The notes: generated by a model not told the origin, from the sequence alone. 64,000 bases of DNA from Isoetes taiwanensis (GCA_021234155.1 JAJEKV010000071.1:4216483-4280482); one strand, 5' to 3'; shown: positions 12,070-22,950, counted from the first letter of the stretch. Numbers and translations are program-made.

Positions 12070-12662
12070 CTAAGCACCTGGCAAGTCGGCATCGACGAGC
12101 TCGGAGACGACTCGGCCATCGAACTCCCTCGTGAAGTCCGGGTATTGCTTCTCTAGGTCCTGCTTCAATACCCACGTTGCATCTTCCACGGGCAAGTGCT
12201 TCCACTTGATCAAATATTGGAGGAACTGAGACCTCCTGGTCTTCTTGAATGCCTTATCAAGAAGCAATTCAGGCACTATTTCAACTTGTTCCTCCATCAT
12301 TTCCAACAAGATTGGAGTTTCCAAAACCTCATCGGGATTTGGATTGTGCCTTTTTAAGAGGCTCACATGGAAGACCTATGGACTTTGAGGTGCGCCGAGA
12401 GATCTAGCTTGTAGGCCTGGGTGCCCACCCGCTCCAAGATCCTAAAGGGGCCTGGCCATCTAGGAGCAAGCTTCTTGCATTTCCCTATGCGAAGCTTGGC
12501 TTGCTTCACCTTAATCTTCAGCCACACACTGTCGCCTACCTTGAATTCCCTTACGGGCATGTGCCTGTCGGCTACACTCTTTTGCCGACTTCTTGCTGCT
12601 AATAGATATCCCCTTATTGAAAGAAGTTGATCATGTAATATTTTCATAGTTAAACTTGACAT
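12070..12662 (-). pseudogene. gypsy integrase C-terminus and chromodomain
   Basis: The frame 12,662-12,363 holds the post-core integrase region, including FKVGDSVWLKI and WPGPFRILERVG, the SH3-like domain of Ty3/gypsy integrase. The next frame (12,366-12,070) holds a chromodomain, with LLDKAFKKTRRSQFLQYLIK then W and DATWVLKQDL. The two frames overlap by a few bases, so one small indel separates them. The chromodomain places the element among chromoviruses and would guide integration to marked heterochromatin. The catalytic core upstream is lost at the copia insertion. Confidence 0.85.
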
Positions 12663-13235
12663 TCTGCTTGTGCATGAGGTGAATCACACAGGTTGGATCC
12701 ATGTGTTGTACAATGGGATCAAAGGGAGAAACAGGCTGAAAGTTATCTAAAATGTTAATGACCTAGGTTAATGTTAATGACCTAGGTTATTTATGCCTAA
12801 GGTTGAAGCCGAGGTTATTTGAAGCTAAGGTTAAAGGTTGGAGTTAATATTAGAAAGAAATAACCATAAAAGGTATGATGAAAACGGTCAAATAGTGAGA
12901 AGACAAAATAGCTGAGAAGAGATCGGTCAGGCTAATCGGCTGGACCTGAAATTATTAAAACAAGAAATAGTATCATGTGATTGAGAGGATCCGATGTGAT
13001 TACAGTGGTTTCAAGGTTGAAAGGATCGGGCTTGTGCTATCGAAATTGAAGTCAAAGATGCCACAGTAATACAATCAATACCATATGAACAGTGATTCTT
13101 TCGATGGTTAAATAATACTAGATATTATTGCATAAGTTGAAATTTAAATTGCTAGAGATATTGCTAGGATCTAATAATTACTTGAATGTTTGGAATCTAA
13201 TTTTGTCTAACATTTTGTCTAGCTAAATTACTTCA
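12618..13235 (+). repeat. 5' LTR of nested copia
   Basis: Matches 16,214-16,688 over its length apart from an internal stretch (about 12,800-12,915) absent from the right copy and the terminal 65 bp. Ends CTTCA directly before the tRNA primer site. Confidence 0.8.
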
Positions 13236-13250
13236 TTGGTATCAGAGCCA
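13236..13250 (+). promoter_or_regulatory. Primer-binding site (initiator Met tRNA type)
   Basis: TTGGTATCAGAGCC immediately after the LTR end is the standard copia minus-strand priming site complementary to the 3' end of plant initiator methionine tRNA. Confidence 0.8.
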
Positions 13251-13261
13251 GCATTGCAATA

Positions 13262-14083
13262 ATGTCTACTAGATTTGGAGCAAATTTACTAACATCTATT
13301 GAAGTGTTCAAAGGAGATAGTGGATTTCGGATATAGAAACAGAGAATCAGACAGGTTCTTGAGTTTGAGAACCTATGGTATCTTATAGATGGAGAAAATA
13401 CCAGGAGAACCTCAACAATGCTAAGATCCAGGAATTCTGTTGCAGGGGAGACTAGTGAAGCATCAGTTGAAGGAGGAGGCAATAATGTTCCTGTAAACTC
13501 AAGAGTTGCTGTAAGTACAGAACACGATGATGAATTCAAAGTGATGGAAGCACAAGCCATTATAACAAGCAACGTTGGTACTGCTATCAAACTGAAACTA
13601 AGGGGTATGAATCCAAAGGAAATGTGGGACTATATGGTGAGTCAGTATAAGATTAAAACCTCATCCCAAATTGACATGTTGGAAAAACAACTTAGGAAGT
13701 TGAAATTATTTGAAAAGGATAATATGACTGAATTTTTGGAAAGGTTTGACTCTATAATTGCAGATTTGGAGGGAGCTGGGATAATTCTTAATGATCAATA
13801 TCAAATCTTGTCACTTCCAAGATCTGTATCCCATAATAATCAACTGGCCACACTGATCAGAAATGTGGCAAGGTCCAAAGAGCATGCTATTCAGACGATA
13901 AGGACAGAATTTGAACAAAAGAGTGCTAGTTATGAAGATGACACTGTTGAAGTTTTGTATGCAGGGAAGGCAAAGAAAGGTGGAGTGCCAAGCAAGGACA
14001 AATTCGGGCCATGCTATAATTGCAACCAATATGGACATCTTAAGTATGACTGTCCTAATGAAGGTAAAATTATAAAATGCTGA
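13262..14083 (+). pseudogene. copia gag with first zinc knuckle
   Basis: Begins at ATG 13,262 (MSTRFGANL). A stop near 13,337 breaks the frame, and the long frame resumes at 13,418. The UBN2-type Gag core follows (NPKEMWDYMVSQY, MTEFLERFDSIIADLEGAG). It ends with a CCHC knuckle C-Y-N-C-N-Q-Y-G-H-L-K-Y-D-C near 14,013-14,054. A stop at 14,081-14,083 precedes the next frame. Confidence 0.8.
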
Positions 14084-15075
14084 AATGCTTTAATTGTGAT
14101 GGGAAGGGACATGTAGCTAATTGTCCAAGTCCAAGAGGGACTGTAGGAAGAGGTAGAGGCAGAGGAAGATCTGCAAACTCAAAGGGAAATTTCACTAGAG
14201 GAAGAACTGCATACAGGGGCAATCCATTTGTTAATGTGGTCAAAGAATCAAATGCAAATGAAGAGGAAGAGGTGGATGACACCGTTGAGGTAAGAAATGA
14301 AATTGCTTTGAATATTTCAAATGATTTGCAAAGTAAGGATAACAAAATGCTAATCATAGATTCAGGAGCTGAGAAAACCGTGACCTATGATCAAACTCTA
14401 TTGAAAAAATGCAAGAAGAAGGAAGCTGGTCATGTTCAACTAGGAGATGGAGCCATACAGAAGATTGAAGACACTGGAGTATTGGAAATATTTGATTTGG
14501 AAGGAAAGGCTGTAGAACTCAAAGATGTGTTGTGTGTTCCAGGGCTAGTGAGGAATCTAATATCAGTTTATCAACTTGTTGATTTGGGATATAAAGTCTT
14601 GTTTGAAAAAATAGAATGTAAAGTATTTTTGGGAAATAATATCAAGTTCATTGGCAAAAGAGTGGAAAATCTGTTTGGTCTTGATTGCAAGCACATTCCC
14701 AGTTTGAATATTATTGAAACTCCATCTTTTAGAACCTGGCATAACAGAATGTGTCACACAAACTTAGCAAATATAGATATTCTGGTCAAAAAAGGTTTGA
14801 TAACAGCAAATGAAGAAGAAAATGGGAAACCAACAAAATACAAAGCAAGATTGGTAGCACAGGGTTTTTCTCAGAAAAAGGGAAAGGACTTTGATGAAAC
14901 TTTCTCTCCTCTGGTTAAAATAAATAGTTTGAGAATATTACTTGCTATAGCAAACTCATGTGATCTAGAAGTTCATCATATGGATGTCAGTACTGCTTTT
15001 TTGAATGCAAAGTTAGAAGAAGTCTTCTATTTGAGACAAGCTCCAGGTTTTGAGAAAGGAGAAGGAAAAGTTTAA
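14077..15075 (+). pseudogene. copia second knuckle, protease, pre-integrase fused to RT
   Basis: A 332-aa open frame. It contains a second CCHC knuckle (C-F-N-C-D-G-K-G-H-V-A-N-C), a glycine/arginine linker, a protease site D-S-G-A-E (near 14,359), and the GAG-pre-integrase region ending H-N-R-M-C-H-T-N-L. The RT N-terminus follows directly (KARLVAQGFSQKKG). About 400 residues of integrase core are missing at 14,800-14,830 without loss of frame. The deletion leaves PR-RT fused. Confidence 0.8.
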
Positions 15076-16226
15076 AAATTAAAGAGGGCAGTGTATGGGT
15101 TGAAGCAATCTCCTAGGGAATGGTACAAGTGTATGAATAATTTTCCAAAAAAACAAGATTTTGAAAAATTAAATCATGATGGGAACTTGTACAGGTTCAA
15201 AAATAGAGATGAGTGGTGTATTATTGTATTATATGTTGAAGACAACATTATGGTGGCGAAGGGAGCTAAAACACTAATTCAGTGCAAAGAAATTCTCAAC
15301 CAAAGGTTTCAGATGACTGACCTTGATGAACTTAAGAGATGCATAGAAGTTTTCAAAGACAGGGAAAGAAAACTTTTGGCATTGAGCCAACAAACACATA
15401 TTCAAAATATGCTGGAGAGGTTTGGAATGAAGAACTGTAATATGTAGCTACTCCTATAGTGCCAGGTCACAAAATCTCAATGTTATCAAGTCCACAAACT
15501 CTAGAAGAGCAAATACAAATGGAGGAAGTGCCATATAGATCACTCATTGGATGCTTGTCATATGTAGCTAATTGTACAAGGCCTGATATTGATTTTGCAG
15601 TAAATCTCCTTAGCAAATACAATCATAATCCTAGACGAGCTCACTGGGTTGCAGCAAAGAGAATTCTCAGATATCTAAAAGGTACAATGTACTATGGCAT
15701 CATGTATAACTCGTGTGATTTAAGTTTGAAAGCATATTATGATGCTGATTGGGGAGGGGATCTTGATCAAAGAAGATCCACATCTGGTTATGTGACAATA
15801 TTAGAAGGTGCACCAGTTGCATGAGAGTGCAAAAAACAAGCCAATATAGCACTTTCAAGTGCAGAAGCAGAATATAATTCTGCCTCATTGGCAGTAAAGG
15901 AAATATTATGGGAAAGAAGACTTATAAGTGAGCTTGGATTCATTCAGCCAAATCCAACTGTTATGTACTATAATAGTACCAGTTGCATAGCTATGTCAAA
16001 AAACCCTGTTATGCATGAGAGATCAAAACACATAGAAATGGAGGTTCATTTTATTAGAGATGTAGTTGAAAAAAATCTCATACATCTGACTTATATCAGA
16101 ACAAAGGAGCAGGTAGCAGATTTATTAACTAAGGCATTACCTGTGAGTAGATTTGAAGAGTTGAGAAGCATGCTTAAATGCTGCAATCAAGAAATATTAC
16201 ATGAAGGGGAGAATGAAAGAAGTTGA
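15076..16226 (+). pseudogene. copia RT C-terminal half and RNase H
   Basis: Frames at 15,091-15,447 (YGLKQSPREWYK, catalytic box Y-V-E-D-N in place of YVDD), 15,459-15,824 (SLIGCLSYVANCTRPDI, WVAAKRILRYLKGT, YYDADWGGD) and 15,888-16,226 (RSKHIEMEVHFIRDVV, EQVADLLTKALP). They are split by single stops or small indels. The first catalytic aspartate of the YVDD box is changed to glutamate and the second to asparagine. RNase H is otherwise well preserved. Confidence 0.85.
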
Positions 16227-16688
16227 TCATGTAATATTTTCATAGTTAAACTTGATATTCTGCTTGTGCATGAGGTGAATTCACACAGGTTGGATCCATG
16301 TGTTGTACAATGGGATCAAAGGGAGAAACAGGCTGAAAGTTATCTAAAATGTTAATGTCCAAGTTAATGTTAATCCTAGGTTATTTATGCCTAAGGTTGA
16401 AGCCAAGGCTCGGCAATGGAGATCGGTTAGGCTAATCGGCCGGACCTGAAATTATTAAAACAAGAAGTATTATCCTGTGATTGAGATGATCCGGTGTGAT
16501 TACAGTGGTTTCAAGGTTGAAAGGATCGGGTTTGTGCTATCGAAATTGAAGTCAAAGATGCTACAGTAATACAGTCAATACCATATGAACAGTGATTCTT
16601 TCGATGGTTAAATAATACTAGATATTATTCCATAAGTTGAAATTGACATTGCTAGAGACATTGCTAGGATCTAATAATTACTTGAATG
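16214..16688 (+). repeat. 3' LTR of nested copia, truncated
   Basis: Starts TGAAAGAAGTTGATC after the purine tract and matches the left LTR until CTTGAATG, where inner-gypsy integrase sequence resumes. An internal ~115-bp block of the left LTR is missing. Confidence 0.8.
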
Positions 16689-16689
16689 C

Positions 16690-17010
16690 CTTCCCATTTT
16701 GCATTCGGCACGGGCAACGGCTCTAAAGCTCCTGGAATTCGGAGTTGCACCGCTTTAGTCTGTTGAGATAGCTGACACTCCCAAGGTACTTGGCTATTTG
16801 CTTCTTCATGCCTGGTCAGAAATAACTACTTCTGATTTTGAAATATGTCTTCATGAACCTTGCATGCCCGGCTATGGGACTGTTGTGTGTATCGTGGAGT
16901 ATCAAAGTTCCTTACTCCCGAAGATCCTGGTACACACAACTTATTCTTATTATATAGTAGGTTACCTTCCTTCTTATAATGCTTGAAAGTCTCCCTTTCC
17001 TTATCTGTCT
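16690..17010 (-). pseudogene. gypsy integrase zinc-binding N-terminal region
   Basis: Minus-strand reading gives TDKERETFKHYKKEGNL, like the integrase start at 3,880-3,960. After a frameshift come the H-E-D and N-terminal integrase sequence (R-H-E-E-A-type), then PLPVPNAKWE, the usual stretch before the catalytic core. The core is missing; the copia element begins here. It joins the gag tail at about 17,010, which shows an internal deletion of PR, RT and RNase H. Confidence 0.6.
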
Positions 17011-17410
17011 AACATGAGTAGTCTAACAAGCTAGTCTGACTCACTGTCGGAGCTACTGCCGGATCCCCTGTCTGAGGTCTTCGATCTGCTAGAGCTAGAA
17101 GGAGATGGACTCCTCCTGCCTCTTCTTTTCCTCTTTCTATCCTTCTCAGTAGCCTATTTTCTTCCCTTTCCGACTGAGGGGCTTCGTCTATACCCCCTAG
17201 AGGTGGTGGAGGTGGTGGTGGAGGTCCATACTCTTGAGCATGCATTAGTGGTGTTGCCCACTGTAGTAACTGTTGCATCTGATTCCTCATGTGAGCCAAC
17301 CTTGCATTTACTGTTTCAACTGTCATGTCTTGTTCGTCGTCGTATTCCCGGCCGAACAAGTTCCTAGGTTGCCACTGATGCTGTCGGCCTTGGCCTTGAG
17401 ACTCTGAACC
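17009..17410 (-). pseudogene. gypsy Gag-like ORF with proline run and RS tail
   Basis: A minus-strand frame containing DEQDMTVETVNARLAHMRNQ, a run of eight prolines, then an Arg/Glu-rich helix. In another frame (a small indel near 17,130) it ends in an RS-type tail (RRSPSPSSSSRSK, then SSSDSESD) and a stop near 17,035. It sits where Gag is expected. No zinc knuckle remains. Upstream, a pyrimidine-TGCAG signal near 17,425 looks like a 3' splice site, and 17,420-17,650 is AT-rich and noncoding. Confidence 0.4.
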
Positions 17411-17658
17411 AATGTTCCTAGCTGCAAGTATTGGTCATCAATATTGTTACTTAGATTATACGTTATCCAACCTTATTTACAAGCCAATTATTGTTAGGCA
17501 TAAAAGAAATCATGTTAAAATTTCAAATTATAAGTCAAAGACAAGTTATGGCAATTAATATACGAAACTTATACATTATAGAGAATTATATATTAGTACA
17601 TGGAACTAAGGACATTTTTATACATTTTAATAACATATGAAAGCAAGAGTGTTCATCT

Positions 17659-18399
17659 TCAAGCACCCTTCATTGATTTGAAGAAGTTCTTCACGTCCCT
17701 AAGTCGAAGGCCCTTGCCGACGTTGCGCAAGATGTTCCTAGAAGATCCACCTTCGAGGGCTCGAGCCATTTGAGGTGCGGGGAGTGGGGGTGCTGTTGCC
17801 GCAACAACCATCAATGGTGCGTCTCTCAAATGGCCCCTAGCGAAGTCAAGGCTGTGGAGTACCACGGATCTCTTGAAGAGAGTGATGTGATCTGTGTGGC
17901 TGTTCAGCTTAGCGTGCTGCCCGAAGCCGGAGAGCGTTGTAAGGAGCGCCATGACCTCCTCCCCTCGGGGGCTGAAAACCTTATAAAAAACTATCATCTG
18001 CCCTTGGCTGAGGACTGGGAGGTAGTACCGGAGTGCCTTAACCCTTCCTATGGTCTGCGTGCCTGTGCCCTTCCTTTGAGCCGCTCCACCATAGACGTCC
18101 AGTGTTAAGAGGTCTTCATGGTCTCTCCACATGGTGGTTGCGCTTTCCAAGTTGATGCAGCTGGATGCTTCTCGCATGCTCCTCGATCGAACTATTTGGC
18201 TAAAGCTCGGGCCCCTCCCTGGTTTGTACAATCTGCTTTGGATTTCTTGAAATTCCTCTTCTTGGATGACTGGCTGCTATTGACGATACATCTCCCTTAT
18301 GTGTTCATAGGCGGCGATGTCTGATATCGTCTCGCCGGCGTAGAAGTGTCTTTCCACTACTTCTCTTGGGACTTCCTGATAGGAGTAGTCAATGAAGTC
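17659..18399 (-). CDS. Unrecognised extra ORF of inner gypsy, C-terminal part
   Basis: An open minus-strand frame of 190 aa from 18,231, extended upstream to 18,399 across one in-frame TAG near 18,270. Features: YKPGRGPSFSQIVRSRSMRE, WRDHEDLLTLDVYGGAAQRK, a hydrophobic/basic middle (RVKALRYYLPVLSQGQMIVF), an alanine/proline linker and a basic end. It does not look like standard gag or pol. Its 5' part lies at 20,022-20,310, beyond an LTR-like insertion. Related ORFs between LTR and gag exist in some plant gypsy lineages, but no homology is recognised. Confidence 0.45.
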
Positions 18400-20025
18400 T
18401 GTAACACACCTAGGCAGTTGAGGGATAAGTAAATACTTTTTATTCTTAACCTCAAGTCAGGAATATTTAAAAGAATTGCAACGGTTGGAAACAAATTACG
18501 GGTGTCTATACTAAGGTACGGTAGGTATCTGAGGAAAATAGAGGTAATATCTGAACTAAAATAGTGAAGCTATGATTAGAGGAGATAAACAAGATAAGAA
18601 TTTGTAAGAATAGAAAGATATTCTCTATTATTGGAAAGGAGAGGATATTGTTCTAATTTGAAAAAAAGGCAAACTTTAAAACGTCATAACTCAGCGAGCG
18701 ATTATCAGAATGGAGCGTTCTTAAGCAAATTGGAAAGCCCTCGGAGTCTAATTTCAGAATTGGGTGGCACCTTTCGTAACTCCTTACGGTTAGAGAGATT
18801 GATGTTGCTAAGTCAGAATAATATTCTCTGATAATGATGGTAAACCTATGACTAGTTAAGCTATGTCTAGTGTTTGCTAACCTATTCATAAGTGCATGAT
18901 TAAAGGATAAATGGCCTTAACCATATGTCAATGGTTAAGTTAAATGGTTCGAATAATGGAGGGAAATAACCTTTCTATTTGAGTTGTCAAATGGCATTGA
19001 GCCAAGTTATTATTTGATCTCGGTGATGGCAAAACCGACGGACCACTTGGATCTCGATTGCCTAACCGCCGGATCAACCTTGTTATTTAAATCTGAGCTG
19101 TGATCTGGCTTTGAGTGAGCCAGATCTGCATGAATAAATTGAAAGAAGTAATGGTCAATGGATGAACAGTATTCGGGTCAATGCCCCAGCTAAAGTAACT
19201 ATTGTTAATGGTTCATATGGTTAAATTGCATTTTGGTGAATAAGTATTTGTATGGTGAATGTTTAACTAGATCTTGTTGATCTAAGAAGATTATTGTCAT
19301 ATAGAAATTGATTGTACTATTGATCTAACAACAGAGATATCGCAGAAAAGGTGGACAGGGGTCAGACAAGACTACACGTAGAAGATTTTTTGGTGGGTAG
19401 CCGGAGCCGGATCTTTGGAGTTTCCGTTGGTTTGGAGTTATCTTTTCTTTTGTTTAGTAGTTTGTCGAAAAGCTTACATGTTTTATTTTGTTATTGATTC
19501 TTTGTGTTTGTGTTTACAAATATAATATAACATTAAAGAATGAACCTGCCCCTTCGTCGTTGCCGGAGGGTTGGAGCGGATGAGCAACGTGCATACCAGG
19601 TGATTGGTATGTGGACGTATAGTCGTGTCTAAAACGATATACATGTGAACCCGGGTGAGGGATTGATCATCCCTGAATCACAATAAGTTATTAGAAGATG
19701 TTCTATGTGTGACTAACATTTGTGTGCCTATTGTCTGTGTGACTAACGATTCACCTCAGGTTAAGGTAATGGTTTACCCACTTAGTCCTTCCCTGGACTG
19801 ACCCCCACCACTTCTTTCTTATTTCTTACAGATTAATTTGGTAGCTTCGTGACTGTCGAGTAAGGGGAGCACGAGTGATAGTAGAGATGTTGCCATGCGT
19901 AGATTCCTACGTAGTTTGAGTTGTAACCTGAGTTGATGAATTACAAATCCTTCTTACTGAATTTTTATAAAGAAAGATATTATTTGAGTTCCATAATTCT
20001 CTCTTATTTGATTTCAAGTGTTTAA
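18400..20025. mobile_element. LTR-like insertion (possible solo LTR) splitting the extra ORF
   Basis: About 1.6 kb without coding capacity interrupts a protein frame that resumes on both sides. The ends are similar in inverted orientation: TGTAACACACC on the left; read inward from the right, CGTTAAACACTTG. The interior looks like a plant gypsy LTR. No 5-bp target duplication was found, and one terminal base departs from TG..CA, so solo LTR is a tentative call. Confidence 0.4.
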
Positions 20026-20310
20026 CGTTCTAGGAGCGTTTCAAAGTCACTCGGCTGCTCTTTTGCAATCAAGCCTAAGAGCTCGTCGATTCTGAGCCCT
20101 TCTTCTTGGCAGTATGGAAGGTTGAGGATGTCATTTGCCAAAATGTATTCCTCCCCTTCGATTACTATTGGTGATAGTGCTGTGATGCCGATTGGTGGTT
20201 CGGTGGCCCGCCTAATGTCTTCATCATGTCTTGCTATGCGTCTCTCCATTCTCGCTGCCTTCCTGCTCTAATCTGGGTCTTCTTCTTCGAGTTGCTCATA
20301 GTCCTGCTCA
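20026..20310 (-). CDS. Unrecognised extra ORF of inner gypsy, N-terminal part
   Basis: A minus-strand frame with MERRIARHDEDIRRATEPP, GEEYILANDILNLPY and FETLLER, ending at the LTR-like insertion. It is preceded by an acidic stretch (EQDYEQLEEEDPD) and an in-frame stop. The protein sequence appears to continue at 18,399 (DFIDYSYQEVPREVVERHF). Function unknown. Confidence 0.45.
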
Positions 20311-21063
20311 GGTCTAAACTAGGAGCATCACTACGTAATGGCTACTAGGTCTCTACCCCCCTTTCCAATACAAGAGGAGCAAACATGATCAACCAACATC
20401 ACACAACTTCCCATCATGCTAATCATCAGAATAACATCTAACCTAATCATACATATCTAACTTACAGTTAGGGTTCCTTGATTAGGGTCCAAGATGTTGA
20501 ATAAGGGTTCTAGGATGGCTCTACTCTAGATACGAAATACTAACTCATCTAGAGTGCTAACTTCCAGATGAACTACTAAGAACACTACTCCAAATACCTG
20601 CTCCCAAAGTGCTCCCCCTCCTATTCCTGGCGTCTCCATGATCCTCGAAGTGGTCGAAGTAGTGCTCACTCCAAGATCGTGCACGCACTTTGGGGGCTAC
20701 TGCGCTAGGCTATGCCACAGCAAACGACGCTCGAAACGGAGTTTCGAGTGCGAAGAAGATTCCCAGGGTGTTGGGCCAGGAAAAGAGGTCTAGGGTTAGG
20801 GTTTAGGTTAATATAGGTTAGGGTCCACATGGGATGACACGTGGCTCCACGTGCTCCAATGGGACATGGCCATGTGGCGGTTGCCCAATAGGATAAGGCC
20901 ATGTGGAAAATGGGCCTTATCCTAAGGTTATCTAAGTTATATACTTAACTTAGATATGCATCCATGCCACTTCCTAAGGTATACAAGGCTACGAAGTAGA
21001 CTTGTATAGTGGCGGACCCAGAAATATACGTATTTATAGCGTATATTTCCCTGGAACGTCACA
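20310..21063 (-). repeat. 5' LTR of inner gypsy (first ~750 bp only)
   Basis: Reverse complement starts TGTGACGTTCCAGGG at 21,063 and matches the outer LTR from 9,211 on. It breaks off at 20,310 straight into coding sequence, so the rest of the LTR, the primer site and the leader are deleted. Confidence 0.75.
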
Positions 21064-21673
21064 GAAGAATCGTATGTCGTCACGATTCTCTAGCTGCCCT
21101 TGGAACTGCTAGACCCCAGGAAGGGAGATGGAACCTTTCCTGCCTCAAAGGACTGGGGAGATGCAACCCGGAGTAGCCTTGAATGGTGATACCTCGAGGT
21201 TGCGTATTCGGTAGGCTACAGCCATGCCAGAGTCTGATCTAGCCAGTTTGCATAGTGTGCACGAGAGGGGCGGATGGAGTGGACTACCCTAGCCATTGTG
21301 CCATTGTTATGCTTCAGTCTGATCTATCTTGCGGCCTAGCCGTCAGTCTACCTCCCACGAGTCTGAGCCTGGGGTAGGAGCTCTCATGTTTTACGCCATA
21401 TGTTTATCTCTGTTGTATCTCTGGATGATGGGATGTACTACCCTTCGTGGTAGCTTGATGCATTGTTATTGCTAGTTCTAACGATGTTTTTGCTTTCGCT
21501 AATATAGCAGCCCATAGGGGAAGGGCGCACAAGACACCTTCGTGTCTCCTTCCCGCTCTAGGGTCACCCCGGAGTGCGGGATAGACGGAGGGCCCGTGCG
21601 GTCGCTGGACTGGATGGGGGATTTCCTATAGAGTGTACGGCGCGGCGTCGTATATTTTGTAGGGAGCGTCACA
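21064..21673 (+). repeat. Remainder of the outer gypsy 3' LTR
   Basis: After the repeated GAAGA, the plus-oriented LTR resumes (near CTAGACCCCAGGAAGG). It matches the reverse complement of 10,238-10,770 and ends GGGAGCGTCACA at 21,673. Together with 9,211-10,237 it makes one LTR of about 1.6 kb. Confidence 0.75.
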
Positions 21674-21776
21674 GATCCCACATCGAATGAAGATTCATTT
21701 GTTTTGTGGGTAAAGTGGCCCATTCCTTAGCTCCTCTCCACTCTGTGTTTTTTCTAACATGGTATCAGACTCAGGT
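21674..21776 (+). repeat. Copia-type LTR 3' end with primer-binding site
   Basis: GATCCCACATCGAATGAAG resembles the interior of plant LTRs. At 21,756-21,775, CTAACA is followed by TGGTATCAGAC, an initiator-Met tRNA primer site. No coding region of this element follows. Confidence 0.4.
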
Positions 21777-22709
21777 TCGTTACAATCTATAAGCATTAGT
21801 GTTATGTAGATGCAAAAGCAAAAGCAGAAAGTCGAAGCTATGGAGTACGAAAATTAGTGTCCATATTCTACTCCATATAACACATTTTGCTTCATTGTTT
21901 TTTTGTGTTTTCATGAAGTATAATACTGTTTATGTTGTATTTTATCACTTTATTGATAAATTTAAGCAATAAGGACCATAAAGCACTTTACATATCGTTT
22001 AGGTATAGGGTATGGTCGCCATGTTTCACGCATTTAAGAGACAAACTTAAAAATGGAGGCATGGTCAAAGTCAAAATTGGTTGAAAACATGTTTTTTGGA
22101 TACCTAACATGTTTACATTTCATATGAACAAAAAATCGCCTGATTCTGATATATCTACAAAAAGTTAGAGTAGGCAGAAGAGGAGGGGGTATAATGTCCC
22201 CTTTCTAGCATGCATGGAATTTCCATTAACTTCTTTGAAGCTTTTCAAGAGATTTATGAGGCAAACGTGGCAGATGTCTACATATTAATAGCTTTCAAAT
22301 GCACGTGTCCATGTGCTAAACAGAGATGGGAAAGAGAAGTTATGACACTTTTAGTGAGGAGCCCATAAATCGTGGGGGATGGGCCCATAAACCGTTGTGG
22401 ATGGGTCCTGTTATCATGACATCAAATCTTAGCCATTGAATTTTTTATTTTAACGGCCTGCAACATATGTTCAAAGGGAGGGGAGGTGAGCGATGACGGG
22501 TCCATGTGGGAAGGAAGGCGACCATACCCTAGCCATCAATATGTGATAGAATGGGCGCATAGTACTTTGTCAAAACTTAGGGTGAAAGGTGTTTCACATT
22601 CAATAATGCAAAAATTGAAAGAAATGGCACCAAATGATGAGTTTCTAAGCACATTTTATATATTGGTTGGAGTAATCATAAGATAACAAATTGCTAATTA
22701 AAAAAAAAC
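21777..22709. other. Noncoding repeat-derived DNA
   Basis: No gene. Blocks at 21,952-22,010 and 22,530-22,580 recur in condensed form at 29,695-29,815, so a dispersed repeat of unknown type is present. Confidence 0.4.
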
Positions 22710-22950
22710 CTGAATGTGCCGAGGATTACAGAGAGGCAGGTAGTAGATGGGTACATTGAAGGCCTGCATCAATATCAAAAGTCTTGTTCGAGCTATTAAT
22801 TCAAGGATAATAGGGAAAGCAGAGGACAAAGCATTGAGCTTAGAGGAGGCACCCCAGTACCGTTGCAGAAACAATCTTTTTACAACAAAGGGAAAGCCAT
22901 CGATCCTACACCCCGAAGCAGATGTTACCACACCCGCAAACCAGTAGTTT
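22710..22950 (+). pseudogene. gypsy gag scrap
   Basis: Plus-strand reading (RITERQVVDGYIEGL, then SLVRAINSRIIGKAEDKALS) parallels the gag at 1,345-1,500 in two frames with indels. Isolated fragment of about 240 bp. Confidence 0.6.

Larger units (their letters stand above)
12618..16688 (+). mobile_element. Nested Ty1/copia retrotransposon, plus strand, integrase-deleted
   Basis: The left LTR starts TGAAAGAAGTTGATC at 12,618 and ends at 13,235, followed by a primer site TTGGTATCAGAGCC. The right LTR starts at 16,214 after a purine tract (GAAGGGGAGAA) and stops at 16,688, lacking the final ~65 bp and an internal ~115 bp. Gag, protease, RT and RNase H are recognisable; the integrase core is absent. 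It lies in the inner gypsy's integrase region. No matching target duplication is visible because the right end is truncated. Confidence 0.85.
10238..21063 (-). mobile_element. Inner Ty3/gypsy chromovirus-type element nested in the outer element's LTR
   Basis: A minus-strand element whose outer ends are TGTGACGCTCCC on the left (LTR 3' end) and GGAACGTCACA on the right (LTR 5' end), flanked on both sides by GAAGA (10,233-10,237 and 21,064-21,068). In order from its 5' end: truncated 5' LTR, unknown ORF, RS-tailed gag, integrase zinc-binding part, nested copia, integrase C-terminus, chromodomain, 3' noncoding, 3' LTR. Protease, RT, RNase H and the integrase core are deleted, so it is not autonomous. 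The host site is the same LTR family. Confidence 0.8.

Noticed and set aside
13236-13250. tRNA gene
   Set aside because: TGGTATCAGAGCC here and at 57,306 and 21,761 are retrotransposon primer sites; no cloverleaf surrounds them.
17770-18324. Plus-strand ORFs
   Set aside because: Antisense shadow of the unknown minus-strand ORF, which is supported by the element's orientation.
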